A stretch of 64,000 nucleotides of DNA from positions 1-64,000 of the forward strand of contig NZ_SCNN01000023.1 in assembly GCF_005503535.1 (NCBI RefSeq), given 5' to 3'. A program made the position numbers and the translations under genes. Under the pieces are notes generated by a model that saw nothing but the letters and a program-made list of their open reading frames with translations, was not told the DNA's origin and ran no database searches. Positions 34,723 through 43,987 of this stretch are shown in pieces; positions within the stretch are counted from its first letter, which is position 1; each line of letters begins with the position of its first letter. Source of the stretch: Mesorhizobium comanense (GTDB lineage Bacteria; Pseudomonadota; Alphaproteobacteria; Rhizobiales; Rhizobiaceae).

Positions 34723-35675
34723 GCCGGCACCTGCCTCGCCCGCGCCATGCGCTTCATGGCGAAAACTGCGACGATGGAGAGCGCGATCAGGATGGCGAGC
34801 GCGATCGCCGCGACATAGCCCCAGATCAGATCCTGCGTGGTGACCTTGTAGATATAGACGGAGATCGTCTCGGTCGCGACGCCCGGGCCGCCGCCGGTCA
34901 TGATGTAGAGCGTGTCGAAGATCTTGAAGTTCTCGATCACCCGGATCGCCAGCGCGATGATGATGATGGTCTTCATCTTCGGCAGCACGATGGTGGTGAA
35001 GCGCTGCCAGGGATTGGCGCCAAGCAGCGTCGCCGCCTTGATCTGGTCTTCTGGCACGCCGACCAGCCCGGCAAGCAGGATCAGGAACATCAGCGGCGTC
35101 CACTGCCAGATGTCGGCGATCATGACCGCGATCAAGGCCAGCGTCGGGTCCGACAGCCAGGCGATGGTGACGGGCGTACCCGTGATGGTCGACAGGATGT
35201 CGTTCACCGGGCCGCCCGACTGGAACAGCATGAAGAACATGTAGCCGGCGACCGCGGGCACAACCATCATCGGCATCAGCAGGATCGAATAGAAGATGCG
35301 CTTGCCCGGAAAGTCGTCGGCGAACAGTGTTGCCAGCGCGAGGCCGAGCAGGAACTCCGCCGGCACGCAGACGACCATGACGATCGCCGTGCGCTTCAGC
35401 GCGCTCCAGAAGCGGGCATCGGCGGCGAGATCGGTGTAGTTGGCGAAACTGTTCCACATCTCCCAGGCGTTCCACCAGCCGAGGCCGGAGAGCGGCGACC
35501 AGTCGGTGACGCTGATGTAGAGCTGCATCAACAGCGGAAAGGCCGAGATGAAGAGCACCAGGATCTGCGCCGGCAGGGTCAGCCGGAAGCCAAGCCGCGC
35601 GCCTTCGTCGCGCAAGGCCGGCTTTGTCCGCGCGTCCATCTCGTCCTCCGAAATCGTCGCCGTCACCGCGCTCAT
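34719..35675 (-). CDS. ABC polyol/sugar permease (MalF/GlpP-like)
   Basis: 318 residues from MSAVTATISEDE. Spans start near residue 33 (LPAQILVLFISAFPLLMQLY). EAA loop: KAATLLGANPWQRFTTIVLP near 222-241. Domain LLMPMMVVPAVAGYMFFMLF is typical of polyol importers. ATGA overlaps at both ends tie it to the other permease and the ATPase. Confidence 0.9.
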   Translation of the reverse strand: MSAVTATISEDEMDARTKPALRDEGARLGFRLTLPAQILVLFISAFPLLMQLYISVTDWSPLSGLGWWNAWEMWNSFANYTDLAADARFWSALKRTAIVMVVCVPAEFLLGLALATLFADDFPGKRIFYSILLMPMMVVPAVAGYMFFMLFQSGGPVNDILSTITGTPVTIAWLSDPTLALIAVMIADIWQWTPLMFLILLAGLVGVPEDQIKAATLLGANPWQRFTTIVLPKMKTIIIIALAIRVIENFKIFDTLYIMTGGGPGVATETISVYIYKVTTQDLIWGYVAAIALAILIALSIVAVFAMKRMARARQVPA

Positions 35676-36532
35676 TGCTTGAGCGCTCCGAAGGTCAGCC
35701 CGCGCACCAGGTGGCGCTGGATGGCGATGCCCATGATGACCGGCGGCACCGCCGCGATGAGCCCAAGCGCTGCCTTGGCGCCGTAAAGCTGGCCTGTCAT
35801 CGAGGACGACAGCGAAGCCATGTAGACGGGTATGGTCACCCATTCGCGCGTCGTCAGAAGCAACGCGATCAGGTAATCCGACCAGTTGAGGATGAACACG
35901 AACAGCGCAGCACTCGCCAGCGGCGCGCGCATCATCGGCAGCGTGATGCGCGTGAAGACGCGCAGCCGCGAACAGCCTTCGACCAGGGCGGCTTCCTCGA
36001 TCTCGCGCGGCATGTCGTCGAAGAAGGTCTTCATCAGCCAGAAGGCGAACGGCAAGGTGACGATGCCGTAGATCAGCGCCAGCCCCCACCAGCTGTCGGT
36101 GAAATTCAGGAACGACCACATGATCATGACCGGGATCATGACGGCCATCGGCGGAAACAGCCTGAGCTGGATCAGCGCCAGCGGCAGGTTCTGGCCGGAG
36201 CCGAAGCGTGACAGTCCGTAAGCCGCCGCCGTTCCCGCCGACATGGCAATCAGTGTGCCGAACACCGCCGACAGCAGCGATGACAGGATCGGCTTCAGCG
36301 CGGTGCGATCGAGCGCCACGATCAGATTGTTCGTGGACTCGCCGAACACGAACTGGAAATTGCTGAGCGTCGGGTTCTTCGGCCACCATGTCAGGTCGGC
36401 GCCGGTCGCCGACCATTCGGCGATCGGCTTGAACGCCATCGAAACCATCCAAAGGATCGGCACCAACGTCACCGCGATCGCCGCGAGGATCGCGGCGTAG
36501 CGGAATATCTCGAAGGGAACGGAACGCTTCAT
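35672..36532 (-). CDS. ABC polyol/sugar permease (MalG/GlpQ-like)
   Basis: 286 residues. First span near 11-33 (YAAILAAIAVTLVPILWMVS). EAA loop: EEAALVEGCSRLRVFTRITL followed by P. Six spans expected. It lies 81 bases after the binding-protein gene, past a stem-loop, and overlaps the next permease by four bases. Confidence 0.9.
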   Translation of the reverse strand: MKRSVPFEIFRYAAILAAIAVTLVPILWMVSMAFKPIAEWSATGADLTWWPKNPTLSNFQFVFGESTNNLIVALDRTALKPILSSLLSAVFGTLIAMSAGTAAAYGLSRFGSGQNLPLALIQLRLFPPMAVMIPVMIMWSFLNFTDSWWGLALIYGIVTLPFAFWLMKTFFDDMPREIEEAALVEGCSRLRVFTRITLPMMRAPLASAALFVFILNWSDYLIALLLTTREWVTIPVYMASLSSSMTGQLYGAKAALGLIAAVPPVIMGIAIQRHLVRGLTFGALKQ

Positions 36533-36560
36533 CTGGCTGCTTCTGCTGGTGGCGTTGATG

Positions 36561-36592
36561 CGGAGGGAAAGAGCTTTCGCTCCTTCCCTCCG
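36561..36592 (-). other. intercistronic stem-loop after the binding-protein gene
   Basis: CGGAGGGAA pairs with TTCCCTCCG across a 14-base loop that can itself pair partly (AGAGC/GCTCC). It sits between the binding-protein stop and the first permease start. No U-run follows on the minus strand. Confidence 0.55.
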
Positions 36593-36613
36593 GCCCTGAT
36601 CCAGGGAGATGGA

Positions 36614-38227
36614 TCAGCTGATCGGATCGAGAACGGTCGGCCAGGCCTCCTTGTTGGTTCTGATGGCTTCGAGCAGTTTGTCCTCGCCGATGCGGCGGGC
36701 GATCTTCTTCCACTCGGCCTCGGTGTCGGCCATCGCCTGCTCTGCCGTCTTGGCCTTGGTCAAAGAGGCCATGAGGTTCTCATCGAGCGCGTTGTGGAAA
36801 GCCGTGGCGCCGGGATAGTTGATGGTCGGCACCGTGCGCGCGACCGTCTCGCGCACCACGTCCATGTGGTAGGCGTGATAGGTCTGGCGCACCAGCGGGT
36901 CGGAGAAATCCGAAAGCCGGAACGGATCGAGATAGCCGCCGGGATTGGCGCTCATCCAGGCATAGATGCGGGCCGAGCCCAGCCACTGCAGCAGCAGGTA
37001 GGCCGCCTCCTGGTTCTTCGACTGCGACGAGACCATGCCGGTCAGCGAGAACCACAGCACCGAGCGGCTGATCAGCTTGCCGTCGATCTCACGGCCGGGC
37101 GGCAGCATGGAGCCGATCTTGCCGGTGACAGCCGAATCCTTGTTGCCGGCATTGTCGAGGAACTTCGGCAGGTTGGAGAAGGCGCAGGTCATGGCGGCAC
37201 CGCCCTTGGCGAAATTGCCGTACTGCTCCGGCCAGCCCCACGAGATGGCGTCGGGCGAATGATGGACGAGTGATTCCACATATTCGTTGGTGGCGGCGAT
37301 GCCGTGTTCGGAATTGATCAGCGGCTTGCCGTCATCGCCGAACAGGAACTGGTTGGGCGAGGCCATCGAAACATAACGCTGGTACCAGTTGGTGTAGCCC
37401 CAGCCCTGGTTGCGCAGGTCGGTCGAGCCGAACAGGCCCTTGTCCGGACGCTGGAAGAAGGCAGCGACGTCGCTGTGTTGCTTCCACGTTTTCGGCGGCG
37501 CCAGATCGTAGCCGTATTTGTCCTTGAACGCCTTCTTCTCCGCTTCGTCGCCGAACAGGTCGGTGCGGTAGACCCAGGTCTGGAAGTCGCCGTCCAGCGA
37601 CACGCCATAGTTCGAGCCACGGTATTTGTTGAGCAGGGATACACCCTTGGCCCCGTCGACATAGCCGGTCTTGGGATCATCCCACTCAGGCTTGTACTGC
37701 GCGACGAAGTCATCGAGCTTGGCGATACCGCCGGTCTCGGCGAGGTCGCCGAGCCGGTTCCACTCGGTCGAATAGATGTCGTAGGCTCCACCCTTGGTGG
37801 AGATATCCTGCATCGTCTTGGTGAATTCCTGGCCGTTCGGCAGGCCGACGATTTCGATCGGAATGCCGGTTTCTTTCTCCCACAGCTCCTTGATCGACGG
37901 CGCGCCGGCCGGGAAAGGCTGCGTAAGCTGGCCAATCGATCCGTCCGACAGGCCGAGCACGATCCTGGCCGGCGCCTTGCCGGCGCCCTTGAGCGCTTTG
38001 GCGGCTTCGACCGCGCGGCCTTCCGGCGTGTCCGGACCGTATTGATAGCGTTCGGCCCCCTCGAAACCGGTCGGCCCGCCGATCATGCCCGGCGCCAGTG
38101 CGTCGGCGGCAAAGGCGCGGCCGGGGCGGATGAACTGGGGTGCGATACCTGTGGCGGCCACGAACATCGCGGCCTTGCCTCCGGACGCCAGCAATCGGCG
38201 CCGCGAGATGCGGATCATATCAGACAT
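36614..38227 (-). CDS. ABC polyol/sugar binding protein, large (GlpV-like), Tat signal
   Basis: 537 residues from MSDMIRISRRRLL, preceded by GGGAGGAATT. Twin-arginine motif ISRRRLLASGG and a hydrophobic stretch ending GRAFA indicate Tat export. At over 500 residues it is larger than most family-1 binding proteins and in the range of the glycerol-type GlpV group, consistent with the two-ATPase arrangement. Conserved strings: GLPNGQEFTKTMQDISTKGG, YDIYSTEWNRLGDLAETGG. First gene of the block and therefore next to the LacI-controlled promoter. Confidence 0.88.
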   Translation of the reverse strand: MSDMIRISRRRLLASGGKAAMFVAATGIAPQFIRPGRAFAADALAPGMIGGPTGFEGAERYQYGPDTPEGRAVEAAKALKGAGKAPARIVLGLSDGSIGQLTQPFPAGAPSIKELWEKETGIPIEIVGLPNGQEFTKTMQDISTKGGAYDIYSTEWNRLGDLAETGGIAKLDDFVAQYKPEWDDPKTGYVDGAKGVSLLNKYRGSNYGVSLDGDFQTWVYRTDLFGDEAEKKAFKDKYGYDLAPPKTWKQHSDVAAFFQRPDKGLFGSTDLRNQGWGYTNWYQRYVSMASPNQFLFGDDGKPLINSEHGIAATNEYVESLVHHSPDAISWGWPEQYGNFAKGGAAMTCAFSNLPKFLDNAGNKDSAVTGKIGSMLPPGREIDGKLISRSVLWFSLTGMVSSQSKNQEAAYLLLQWLGSARIYAWMSANPGGYLDPFRLSDFSDPLVRQTYHAYHMDVVRETVARTVPTINYPGATAFHNALDENLMASLTKAKTAEQAMADTEAEWKKIARRIGEDKLLEAIRTNKEAWPTVLDPIS

Positions 38228-38573
38228 TGGAATTCCTCCCTCAGGGCCCAATGTTTCCTCCACGAGCCCATGAGGGATATTGACGGCAGGATCGGAAGGC
38301 TGTCAACATCATAAATAATCAAAATACCTCACAACATCGCAATGAGGCCTGCAAGTGATTGATATCAAGGTCCATATTCGACTCCCGCTGCCTGAAATTG
38401 ATGGAAAATACGTCTCCCCAACCCGGCAAGGCTTCGCCGATCTCTGTGATTTAGCCCGACGGCTTGCGTATCGGCCAAGGCCGGATACATCATTTCCCAT
38501 CAGAATCGCGAAGGGTGGGGATCAGTCTCCACCGGCCTTGCACGATGCCAACGCGTTGAGGAGGTGAAAGACG
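38228..38573. promoter_or_regulatory. divergent promoter region with palindrome, no gene
   Basis: A 346-base gap between the minus-strand catabolic block and the plus-strand LacI gene. A perfect ten-base palindrome TTGATATCAA lies at 38359-38368, and AT-rich DNA (about 38310-38345, including ATAAATAATCAAAATA) lies next to the binding-protein gene. These are candidate operator and promoter elements. A short open frame at 38355-38567 has no recognisable features and is not called. Confidence 0.45.
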
Positions 38574-39602
38574 GTGCGTTCGACCCTTACCGACATAGCC
38601 AGGGAAGCCGGTGTCTCCGCCGCCACCGTCGACCGTGTGCTCAACAACCGCCCAGGGGTCCGAGCGCGCACGCGCGAGGTCGTGCTCGAAATGGCGCAGC
38701 GCCTTGGCTATATCGCCGAAAATCCGAACGGGGCGCCGCCGCGGCTCGCGCCCGGCGAGGTCATCCGACTCGACTTCGCCCTGCCGGCCGGCACCAACTC
38801 CTTCATCAAGATGCTGCATCGCCAGATAGAGGCGCAGGCCCTGGCGCGTCCCGATCTCGATGTCCACATCGCCACCATCGAAGGCTTCAATCCCGATCGC
38901 CTTGCCCGCCTGCTGCAGGATCTGCGCGGCCAGACGCAAGGCGTCGGCGTCATTGCGCTCGACCATCCGACGGTGCGCGAGGCGATCCGCTCGCTGTCGG
39001 CCAGCGACGTCAAGGTGGTGACCATCGCTTCCGACATCCTGCATGTGCCGAGGGTCGCCTATATCGGCATCGACAACCGTGCCGCCGGACGGCTGGCCGG
39101 CTATCTTCTCAACCGCTTCATGGGTTCGGGACGTCCCGGAAAGGTGGCGCTGTTCGCGGGCTCGCTGTCCTATCGCGGCCATGAGGAGCGCGAGATGGGC
39201 TTCCGGCACATACTGACCGAGGAATCGCCCAATCTGGAAATCGTCGAGATGCGCGAAATGCTCGACGACCGCGAAAAGGCCTATTCCGAGGCTTCAGCGC
39301 TTCTGGAGCGGCACCCCGACCTTGCCGCGATCTACAATGTCGGCGCCGGCAACACCGGCATCGCGCGCGCGCTGAAAGAGCGTGGCCGTGCGCAATCCAT
39401 GGTCTTCCTCGGCCACGAGGTGACGGACGGCACCAAGGAGTTGCTGCTCGACGGCACGCTCGACGCGGTCATCGACCAGAACCCGCGCGTGGAGGCGCGC
39501 GAGGCGCTCAACATCCTCGCACACGAGGTCAGGGGCCTGCCCTATGAGTTGCACCAACCCAGGCTGCAGGTGATCTTCAAGGAGAACATTCCGGAGATCT
39601 GA
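38574..39602 (+). CDS. LacI-family transcriptional regulator
   Basis: 342 residues from GTG, preceded by GAGGAGGTG. Helix-turn-helix and hinge are standard: LTDIAREAGVSAATVDRVLN followed by NRPGVRARTREVV. The effector domain is a periplasmic-binding-like fold (VIRLDFALPAGTNSFIKMLH, GVGVIALDHPTVREAI, VAYIGIDNRAAGRLAGYLLN, MVFLGHEVTDGTKELLLDGT). It is read away from the block and most likely controls it, with the imported polyol or a product as inducer. Confidence 0.92.
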   Translation: MRSTLTDIAREAGVSAATVDRVLNNRPGVRARTREVVLEMAQRLGYIAENPNGAPPRLAPGEVIRLDFALPAGTNSFIKMLHRQIEAQALARPDLDVHIATIEGFNPDRLARLLQDLRGQTQGVGVIALDHPTVREAIRSLSASDVKVVTIASDILHVPRVAYIGIDNRAAGRLAGYLLNRFMGSGRPGKVALFAGSLSYRGHEEREMGFRHILTEESPNLEIVEMREMLDDREKAYSEASALLERHPDLAAIYNVGAGNTGIARALKERGRAQSMVFLGHEVTDGTKELLLDGTLDAVIDQNPRVEAREALNILAHEVRGLPYELHQPRLQVIFKENIPEI

Positions 39603-39610
39603 CTGCGGGC

Positions 39611-40558
39611 CTAATCGACGCTTTCCGGATAGAGCGCCTTTGCCAGGTCGCGGATCGCGTCCGCCGTTCGCGGACCGAAGCCGATCATGTAGGCACCGTC
39701 GAGCACGATCAGCGCTTTGCTGGCGGCCGCGGGCGTCGCCGCCAGCGCGCGGTTGGAGAACACTTGCTCCGGCGTCGGGCCGCCCTTGCCGTCACTCATC
39801 ATCAGGATCACGTCGGGGGCCATCTCCACCAGCTTCTCCTCCGATGCCGCCTTGTAGCCTTGCACCACATCCATCGGGTTGAGGCCGCCGGCATAGCGGA
39901 TGATGGCATCGGCCGACGTACCGGCACCTGCCGCACTGAGCTTCACCAGGCCGTGGAAGAACACCACCTTCTTGCGCCGCTCCGGCGGGACTCTCGCGGC
40001 GAGATCGGCGGCGACCTGAAAAGCACCGAGCACCCCGGCGGAAACAGCCTTGCCCTTGTCTTCGAGCCCAAGCGAGGCGGCGATCAGGGTGATCTTGCGG
40101 TCTATGCCTTCGCCGCTGTTGTCCTGCGGGATGAAAACGATCGGGATCGCCAGCGACTTCAGCACCTCGACCGCTGCCGGCGGCCCGCTGTCCTCGGCGG
40201 CCAGGATCAGATCCGGACGCAGCCCCGCCACCCCTTCGACCGAAAGCTGCCGGCGATAGCCGACATTGGGCTTCCCGGCCACTTCCAAGGGATACTTGCT
40301 GCCCCGGTCGACGGCGATGATGCGCTCGCCGGCGCCGAGCGCATGCACGATCTCGGTGACGTCGGACCCGAGCGTCAGGATTCGCGTCGCCGGCCCGGGC
40401 GCGACAGTTCGTCCCAGCGCATCGGTGACGGTCTCGGCGGCTTGCGCCTTGAAGCCGCAGGACGGCGCCAACACCGACAGCGTCAGAAGCAGCATGGCGG
40501 CCATGCCGCCCGGCCCGAACCATGACCTCCGCCTGCGCCCGCCCATACTGCCAGCCAT
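39611..40558 (-). CDS. hmuT: heme ABC transporter periplasmic heme-binding protein
   Basis: 315 residues, preceded by AAGGAGC. Signal peptide about 1-40 (ending KAQA, preceded by a lipobox-like SCG). Cobalamin/heme-type binding fold: VTDALGRTVAPGPATRILTL, VTEIVHALGAGERIIAVDRG, LEVAGKPNVGYRRQLSVEGV; the heme-binding Tyr is plausible in VGYRRQ. It would collect heme in the periplasm. Normally hmuT sits with hmuU and hmuV; here the next gene past its stop is the converging LacI gene, so no permease or ATPase is adjacent. Confidence 0.88.
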   Translation of the reverse strand: MAGSMGGRRRRSWFGPGGMAAMLLLTLSVLAPSCGFKAQAAETVTDALGRTVAPGPATRILTLGSDVTEIVHALGAGERIIAVDRGSKYPLEVAGKPNVGYRRQLSVEGVAGLRPDLILAAEDSGPPAAVEVLKSLAIPIVFIPQDNSGEGIDRKITLIAASLGLEDKGKAVSAGVLGAFQVAADLAARVPPERRKKVVFFHGLVKLSAAGAGTSADAIIRYAGGLNPMDVVQGYKAASEEKLVEMAPDVILMMSDGKGGPTPEQVFSNRALAATPAAASKALIVLDGAYMIGFGPRTADAIRDLAKALYPESVD

Positions 40559-40615
40559 ATTTTTGCTCCTTGCCCAAACCCGTTTCGAAGACGGCTTGGC
40601 CTATAAATTTAAAGT

Positions 40616-40630
40616 TGACTCATGTCATCA
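40616..40630. promoter_or_regulatory. RirA-type iron-responsive box (TGA-N9-TCA)
   Basis: TGACTCATGTCATCA fits the TGA-N9-TCA form described for the rhizobial iron regulator RirA. It lies between hmuT (58 bases from its start) and the TonB receptor gene, in AT-rich promoter sequence. Iron-repressed control of both genes is inferred. Confidence 0.5.
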
Positions 40631-40739
40631 TGTTTTAATATGTGACCCCTGCCCCGGCCGTCCTGGCCGCGGGATTCCAATCATGCCAGCCAGGGCCTCT
40701 CAGCCACCGCCAGCAGTTTGCTTTGCTTGGGGGCTTTGC

Positions 40740-42863
40740 ATGACAACCACAAAAAACACGACCTTGATGGCCAGCACCGCGCTCGCCTTCGTGCTCGGCC
40801 TTTGCGCCGCGCCTTTCGCCAGCGCGCAGGAACAGGAGCCGGAGAAAAAGGCCGCCAAGGCCGATCGCCTGGCACCCGCCAGCACCACAAAGGACCAGCC
40901 GGCGACCATGCTCGACGTCATCACCATCTCGGCGACGATGATCAAATCCCCAGTCATCGATTCTATGGCCGCCATCAGCGCCGTCGACCAGGATGAACTC
41001 GATCGCATCCAGCCCGACACCGCCGCCGACATCTTTCGCACCACGCCCGGCGTCGCCGCCTCGATGAATGGCGACGATCCGGCCACCGCCATCAACATAC
41101 GCGGGCTCGAACAATATGGCCGCGTCGTCGTGACGCTTGACGGCGCCCGCCAGGACTACTGGCGCGTCGGCCATGGTTCGGGCTCCTTCTATGTCGAGCC
41201 CGACCTGATCAAGGACGCCACCGTCATTCGCGGCCCGGTGTCGAACGCTTATGGATCCGGCGGCATCGGCGGCGTCGTTTCCTTCGAGACCAAGGACGCG
41301 GGCGACTTCCTGAAGCCGGGTGAAAACTGGGCCCTTAGCGAGAAGCTCGGCTATGAGAGCAATGGTGACGGCTTCACCACCAGCACGACGGGCGCCTACC
41401 GCTTCAACGAGGACGCCGACATCATCGGCAACCTCATCTACCGCAACCGCGACAGCTATACCGACGGCGAAGGCGCCACGGTGCCCTGGACCGGTGAGCG
41501 AGTGACCAGCGGCTACCTGAAGACCACCTTGCGCCCCGCCGATGGCCACGAGCTGAAGCTCGGCGCCATCCTGCAGCGCTACAACGACATCATCAGCGGT
41601 TCGAGCGGATCGCCCTCGGCGACGCTGAGCCGCTACGACGCCAACACCACCAACCAGACCTATACCGCCGCCTACACCTGGAAGCCCGACGACAGCGACC
41701 TGATCGACCTCAGCGTGAATGCCTATCACAACCGCACCCGCGCCGAGCAGACGCACGTGTGGCCGACCAACTCGATCGGCACTTTCCGCTTCTACGACGT
41801 CGCCACGACCGGCCTCAACGCCAGGAACTCGTCACGTTTCGACGCCTGGGGCATCGCCCATATGCTGACCTATGGCATGGATTACTACTACCTCGAAGGC
41901 TCGTCTGAAGCCGCGCATTTCGGCGCCGGCGAACAGCAGGGCTATGGCGGCTTTCTGCAGTGGCAGGGCGATTACGAGAACTGGCTGCAAGTGATCACGG
42001 CCCTGCGCTATGACGGCTATACGCTGGATGGCGAGACGCGCGTGCCGTCGCCTCAGGAGGCTTCGATCTCAGGCGACCGATGGTCGCCGCGCTTGACCGT
42101 CGGCGTCACCCCGTTCGAGGGCTTCCAGCTTTACGGCACCTATTCCGAGGGCTACCGCGCGCCAGGGCTTCAAGACGTCTTCCGTGGCGGCGGTGCGCAT
42201 GGCGGCACCGACGCCTACCGGCCCAACCTTCTGCTGCAACCCGAAACGGCAAAGAGTTGGGAAGCCGGCATCAATGTCAAGTATGACGATGTACTGACGG
42301 CGGGCGACCGTGTTCGTGCCAAGTTAAACGTCTTCCATACGGACGTCGAAGACTACATCGAAACCAACCTGACCGTCACACCACGCACGGCGATCAACAT
42401 CGGCGATGCCCGATTGAAAGGCATCGAGGCCGAGGCCGTCTACGACTACGGCTGGGGTTTCCTCAACCTCTCGGGTGCTTTGATCGACGCCAAGGTTGTC
42501 AGCGGCATCTATTCCGGCCAGGCGCTGAACAACACGCCCCTCGACCGTTTCTCGGCCACGGTCGGCTTCCGGATGCTGGAAGACAAGCTGACCGTGGGTG
42601 CACAGTATCTCAGCATCGGCGAGATCACCCGCACCCGCCGAACCAGCCTCTCCAACCCGATCGTCGTCGATCCCGGCTTCGAGCTCGTCAACGTCTTCGC
42701 CAACTGGACCGTCAACGACAATCTCAAAGTCGATTTCGGCGTCGATAACGTCTTCAACACCGCCTACACCGACCCGCAAAGCGCCTGGTCGACCTCGGCG
42801 GCCACGGAACAGGGCAAGGGCCGCACCTTCAAGGTGGCGATTACCGGCAGGATCGGAGGATAA
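40740..42863 (+). CDS. TonB-dependent heme/hemoglobin outer-membrane receptor
   Basis: 707 residues from the ATG at 40740; the frame is open further upstream but runs against hmuT. Signal peptide 1-30 ends SAQ. Plug domain: LDVITISATMIKSPVIDSMA, RTTPGVAASMNGDDPATAIN, IRGLEQYGRVVVTLDGARQD. The barrel carries a FRAP-like segment (SEGYRAPGLQDVF) and NPNL-like LLLQPETAKSWEAG, typical of HmuR-type heme receptors. It takes up heme across the outer membrane with TonB. The reductase gene follows two bases after the stop. Confidence 0.92.
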   Translation: MTTTKNTTLMASTALAFVLGLCAAPFASAQEQEPEKKAAKADRLAPASTTKDQPATMLDVITISATMIKSPVIDSMAAISAVDQDELDRIQPDTAADIFRTTPGVAASMNGDDPATAINIRGLEQYGRVVVTLDGARQDYWRVGHGSGSFYVEPDLIKDATVIRGPVSNAYGSGGIGGVVSFETKDAGDFLKPGENWALSEKLGYESNGDGFTTSTTGAYRFNEDADIIGNLIYRNRDSYTDGEGATVPWTGERVTSGYLKTTLRPADGHELKLGAILQRYNDIISGSSGSPSATLSRYDANTTNQTYTAAYTWKPDDSDLIDLSVNAYHNRTRAEQTHVWPTNSIGTFRFYDVATTGLNARNSSRFDAWGIAHMLTYGMDYYYLEGSSEAAHFGAGEQQGYGGFLQWQGDYENWLQVITALRYDGYTLDGETRVPSPQEASISGDRWSPRLTVGVTPFEGFQLYGTYSEGYRAPGLQDVFRGGGAHGGTDAYRPNLLLQPETAKSWEAGINVKYDDVLTAGDRVRAKLNVFHTDVEDYIETNLTVTPRTAINIGDARLKGIEAEAVYDYGWGFLNLSGALIDAKVVSGIYSGQALNNTPLDRFSATVGFRMLEDKLTVGAQYLSIGEITRTRRTSLSNPIVVDPGFELVNVFANWTVNDNLKVDFGVDNVFNTAYTDPQSAWSTSAATEQGKGRTFKVAITGRIGG

Positions 42864-42865
42864 GC

Positions 42866-43951
42866 ATGAGCCAGACATCGATGCGTGAACTCGCCTGCGA
42901 GGCACGGCTCAACCTGCGGCATCTGCCCGATTACATGGACAGCATCACCGACCGGCTGCAAAGCTTCGAGGCCGATGCGTCGCATCAGGGACAGCGCATC
43001 GATTTCCGCTTCGCCTTCGGGGGCGCGTCCATCGACATGGAGCGCCTGGTGATGCGCGCCAACGCCGCCGATCGCGACGGCCTCGCGCGCATCAAGGATC
43101 TGCTCGCCACGGCGGTGCAGGTCCATGCCAAGGCGGAAAGCCCTGAGATCGTATGGACCGGCGATCTTTCGGGTGAGACCAACCTTGCCCAGTTCCGCGA
43201 GATGACCGTCACCGGTGTCCGCGACCTCACCCCGCATATGCGCCGTATCAGCTTTGCCGGGGAGGATCTCGGCCGCTTCGCCAAGTTTGGCGGCATGCAT
43301 ATCCGCATGCTCTTTCCCACGAGAGACGTGCCCGACCCGCTCTGGCCGGTTCTGGGCGCCAGCGGCCTGCCCGTCTGGCCGGCGGACGACAGGCGACCGG
43401 TTGCGCGCGTCTACACCATCCGTGCACTCGACGTGGCGCAGGGGATCATGGATGTCGACTTCCTCGTCCATCCCCGCGAAAGCGTCGGCTCGGCCTGGGC
43501 GATGCAGGCGGCGCCGGCCATGAAGGTCGGCATCATGGGGCCGGTCGGTCGCCCGGTGCGCCAGGCGGACTGGTATGTCATGGGCGCGGATGAAACCGGC
43601 CTGCCGGCATTGGCGCGCATGCTGGAAACGTTTCCCGCCGAGACAAGGGGTGTCGCCTTCGTCGAGATCGCGGACGAAGGCGAAAAGCAGGAGATCAACA
43701 ATGCCACCGGCATTGAACTGCACTGGCTGACACGGGACGGCGTACCGGCGGGCGAGGACAGGCTGCTGGCCGAGGCTGTGCGCTCGGTGCAGTGGCCTGA
43801 GGATGTCTCCGCCGTCGGCTGGTTCGCGGCGGAAGCGGCAGCGGCCAAAACCATACGCGAATACTGGCGCGACACGCTCGGCCTCGGCCGAGACCAGACG
43901 TTGGCAGCTGCCTACTGGCGGCGTGGGGCGGCAGGGTTGATGGCGGGGTGA
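42866..43951 (+). CDS. DUF2218 plus FAD-binding siderophore-interacting protein fusion
   Basis: 361 residues. The N-terminal 95 or so (LACEARLNLRHLPDYMDSIT, FRFAFGGASIDMERLVMRAN) match the DUF2218 type often fused to iron reductases. The rest is a ferredoxin-reductase-like FAD domain (RISFAGEDLGRFAKFGGMHI, VARVYTIRALDVAQGIMDVD) and a C-terminal SIP domain ending GRDQTLAAAYWRRGAAG. Members use NAD(P)H and FAD to reduce ferric chelates. Being two bases after the receptor gene it is surely co-expressed and may release iron or process heme in the cytoplasm. Confidence 0.9.
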   Translation: MSQTSMRELACEARLNLRHLPDYMDSITDRLQSFEADASHQGQRIDFRFAFGGASIDMERLVMRANAADRDGLARIKDLLATAVQVHAKAESPEIVWTGDLSGETNLAQFREMTVTGVRDLTPHMRRISFAGEDLGRFAKFGGMHIRMLFPTRDVPDPLWPVLGASGLPVWPADDRRPVARVYTIRALDVAQGIMDVDFLVHPRESVGSAWAMQAAPAMKVGIMGPVGRPVRQADWYVMGADETGLPALARMLETFPAETRGVAFVEIADEGEKQEINNATGIELHWLTRDGVPAGEDRLLAEAVRSVQWPEDVSAVGWFAAEAAAAKTIREYWRDTLGLGRDQTLAAAYWRRGAAGLMAG

Positions 43952-43987
43952 AGCGCGTAAGGTGAGCGCGTGAATTGAGAAACGTCA

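Noticed and set aside
38355..38567. Short plus-strand open frame before the LacI gene
   Set aside because: No domain, no good ribosome site, and it lies in the expected divergent promoter region.
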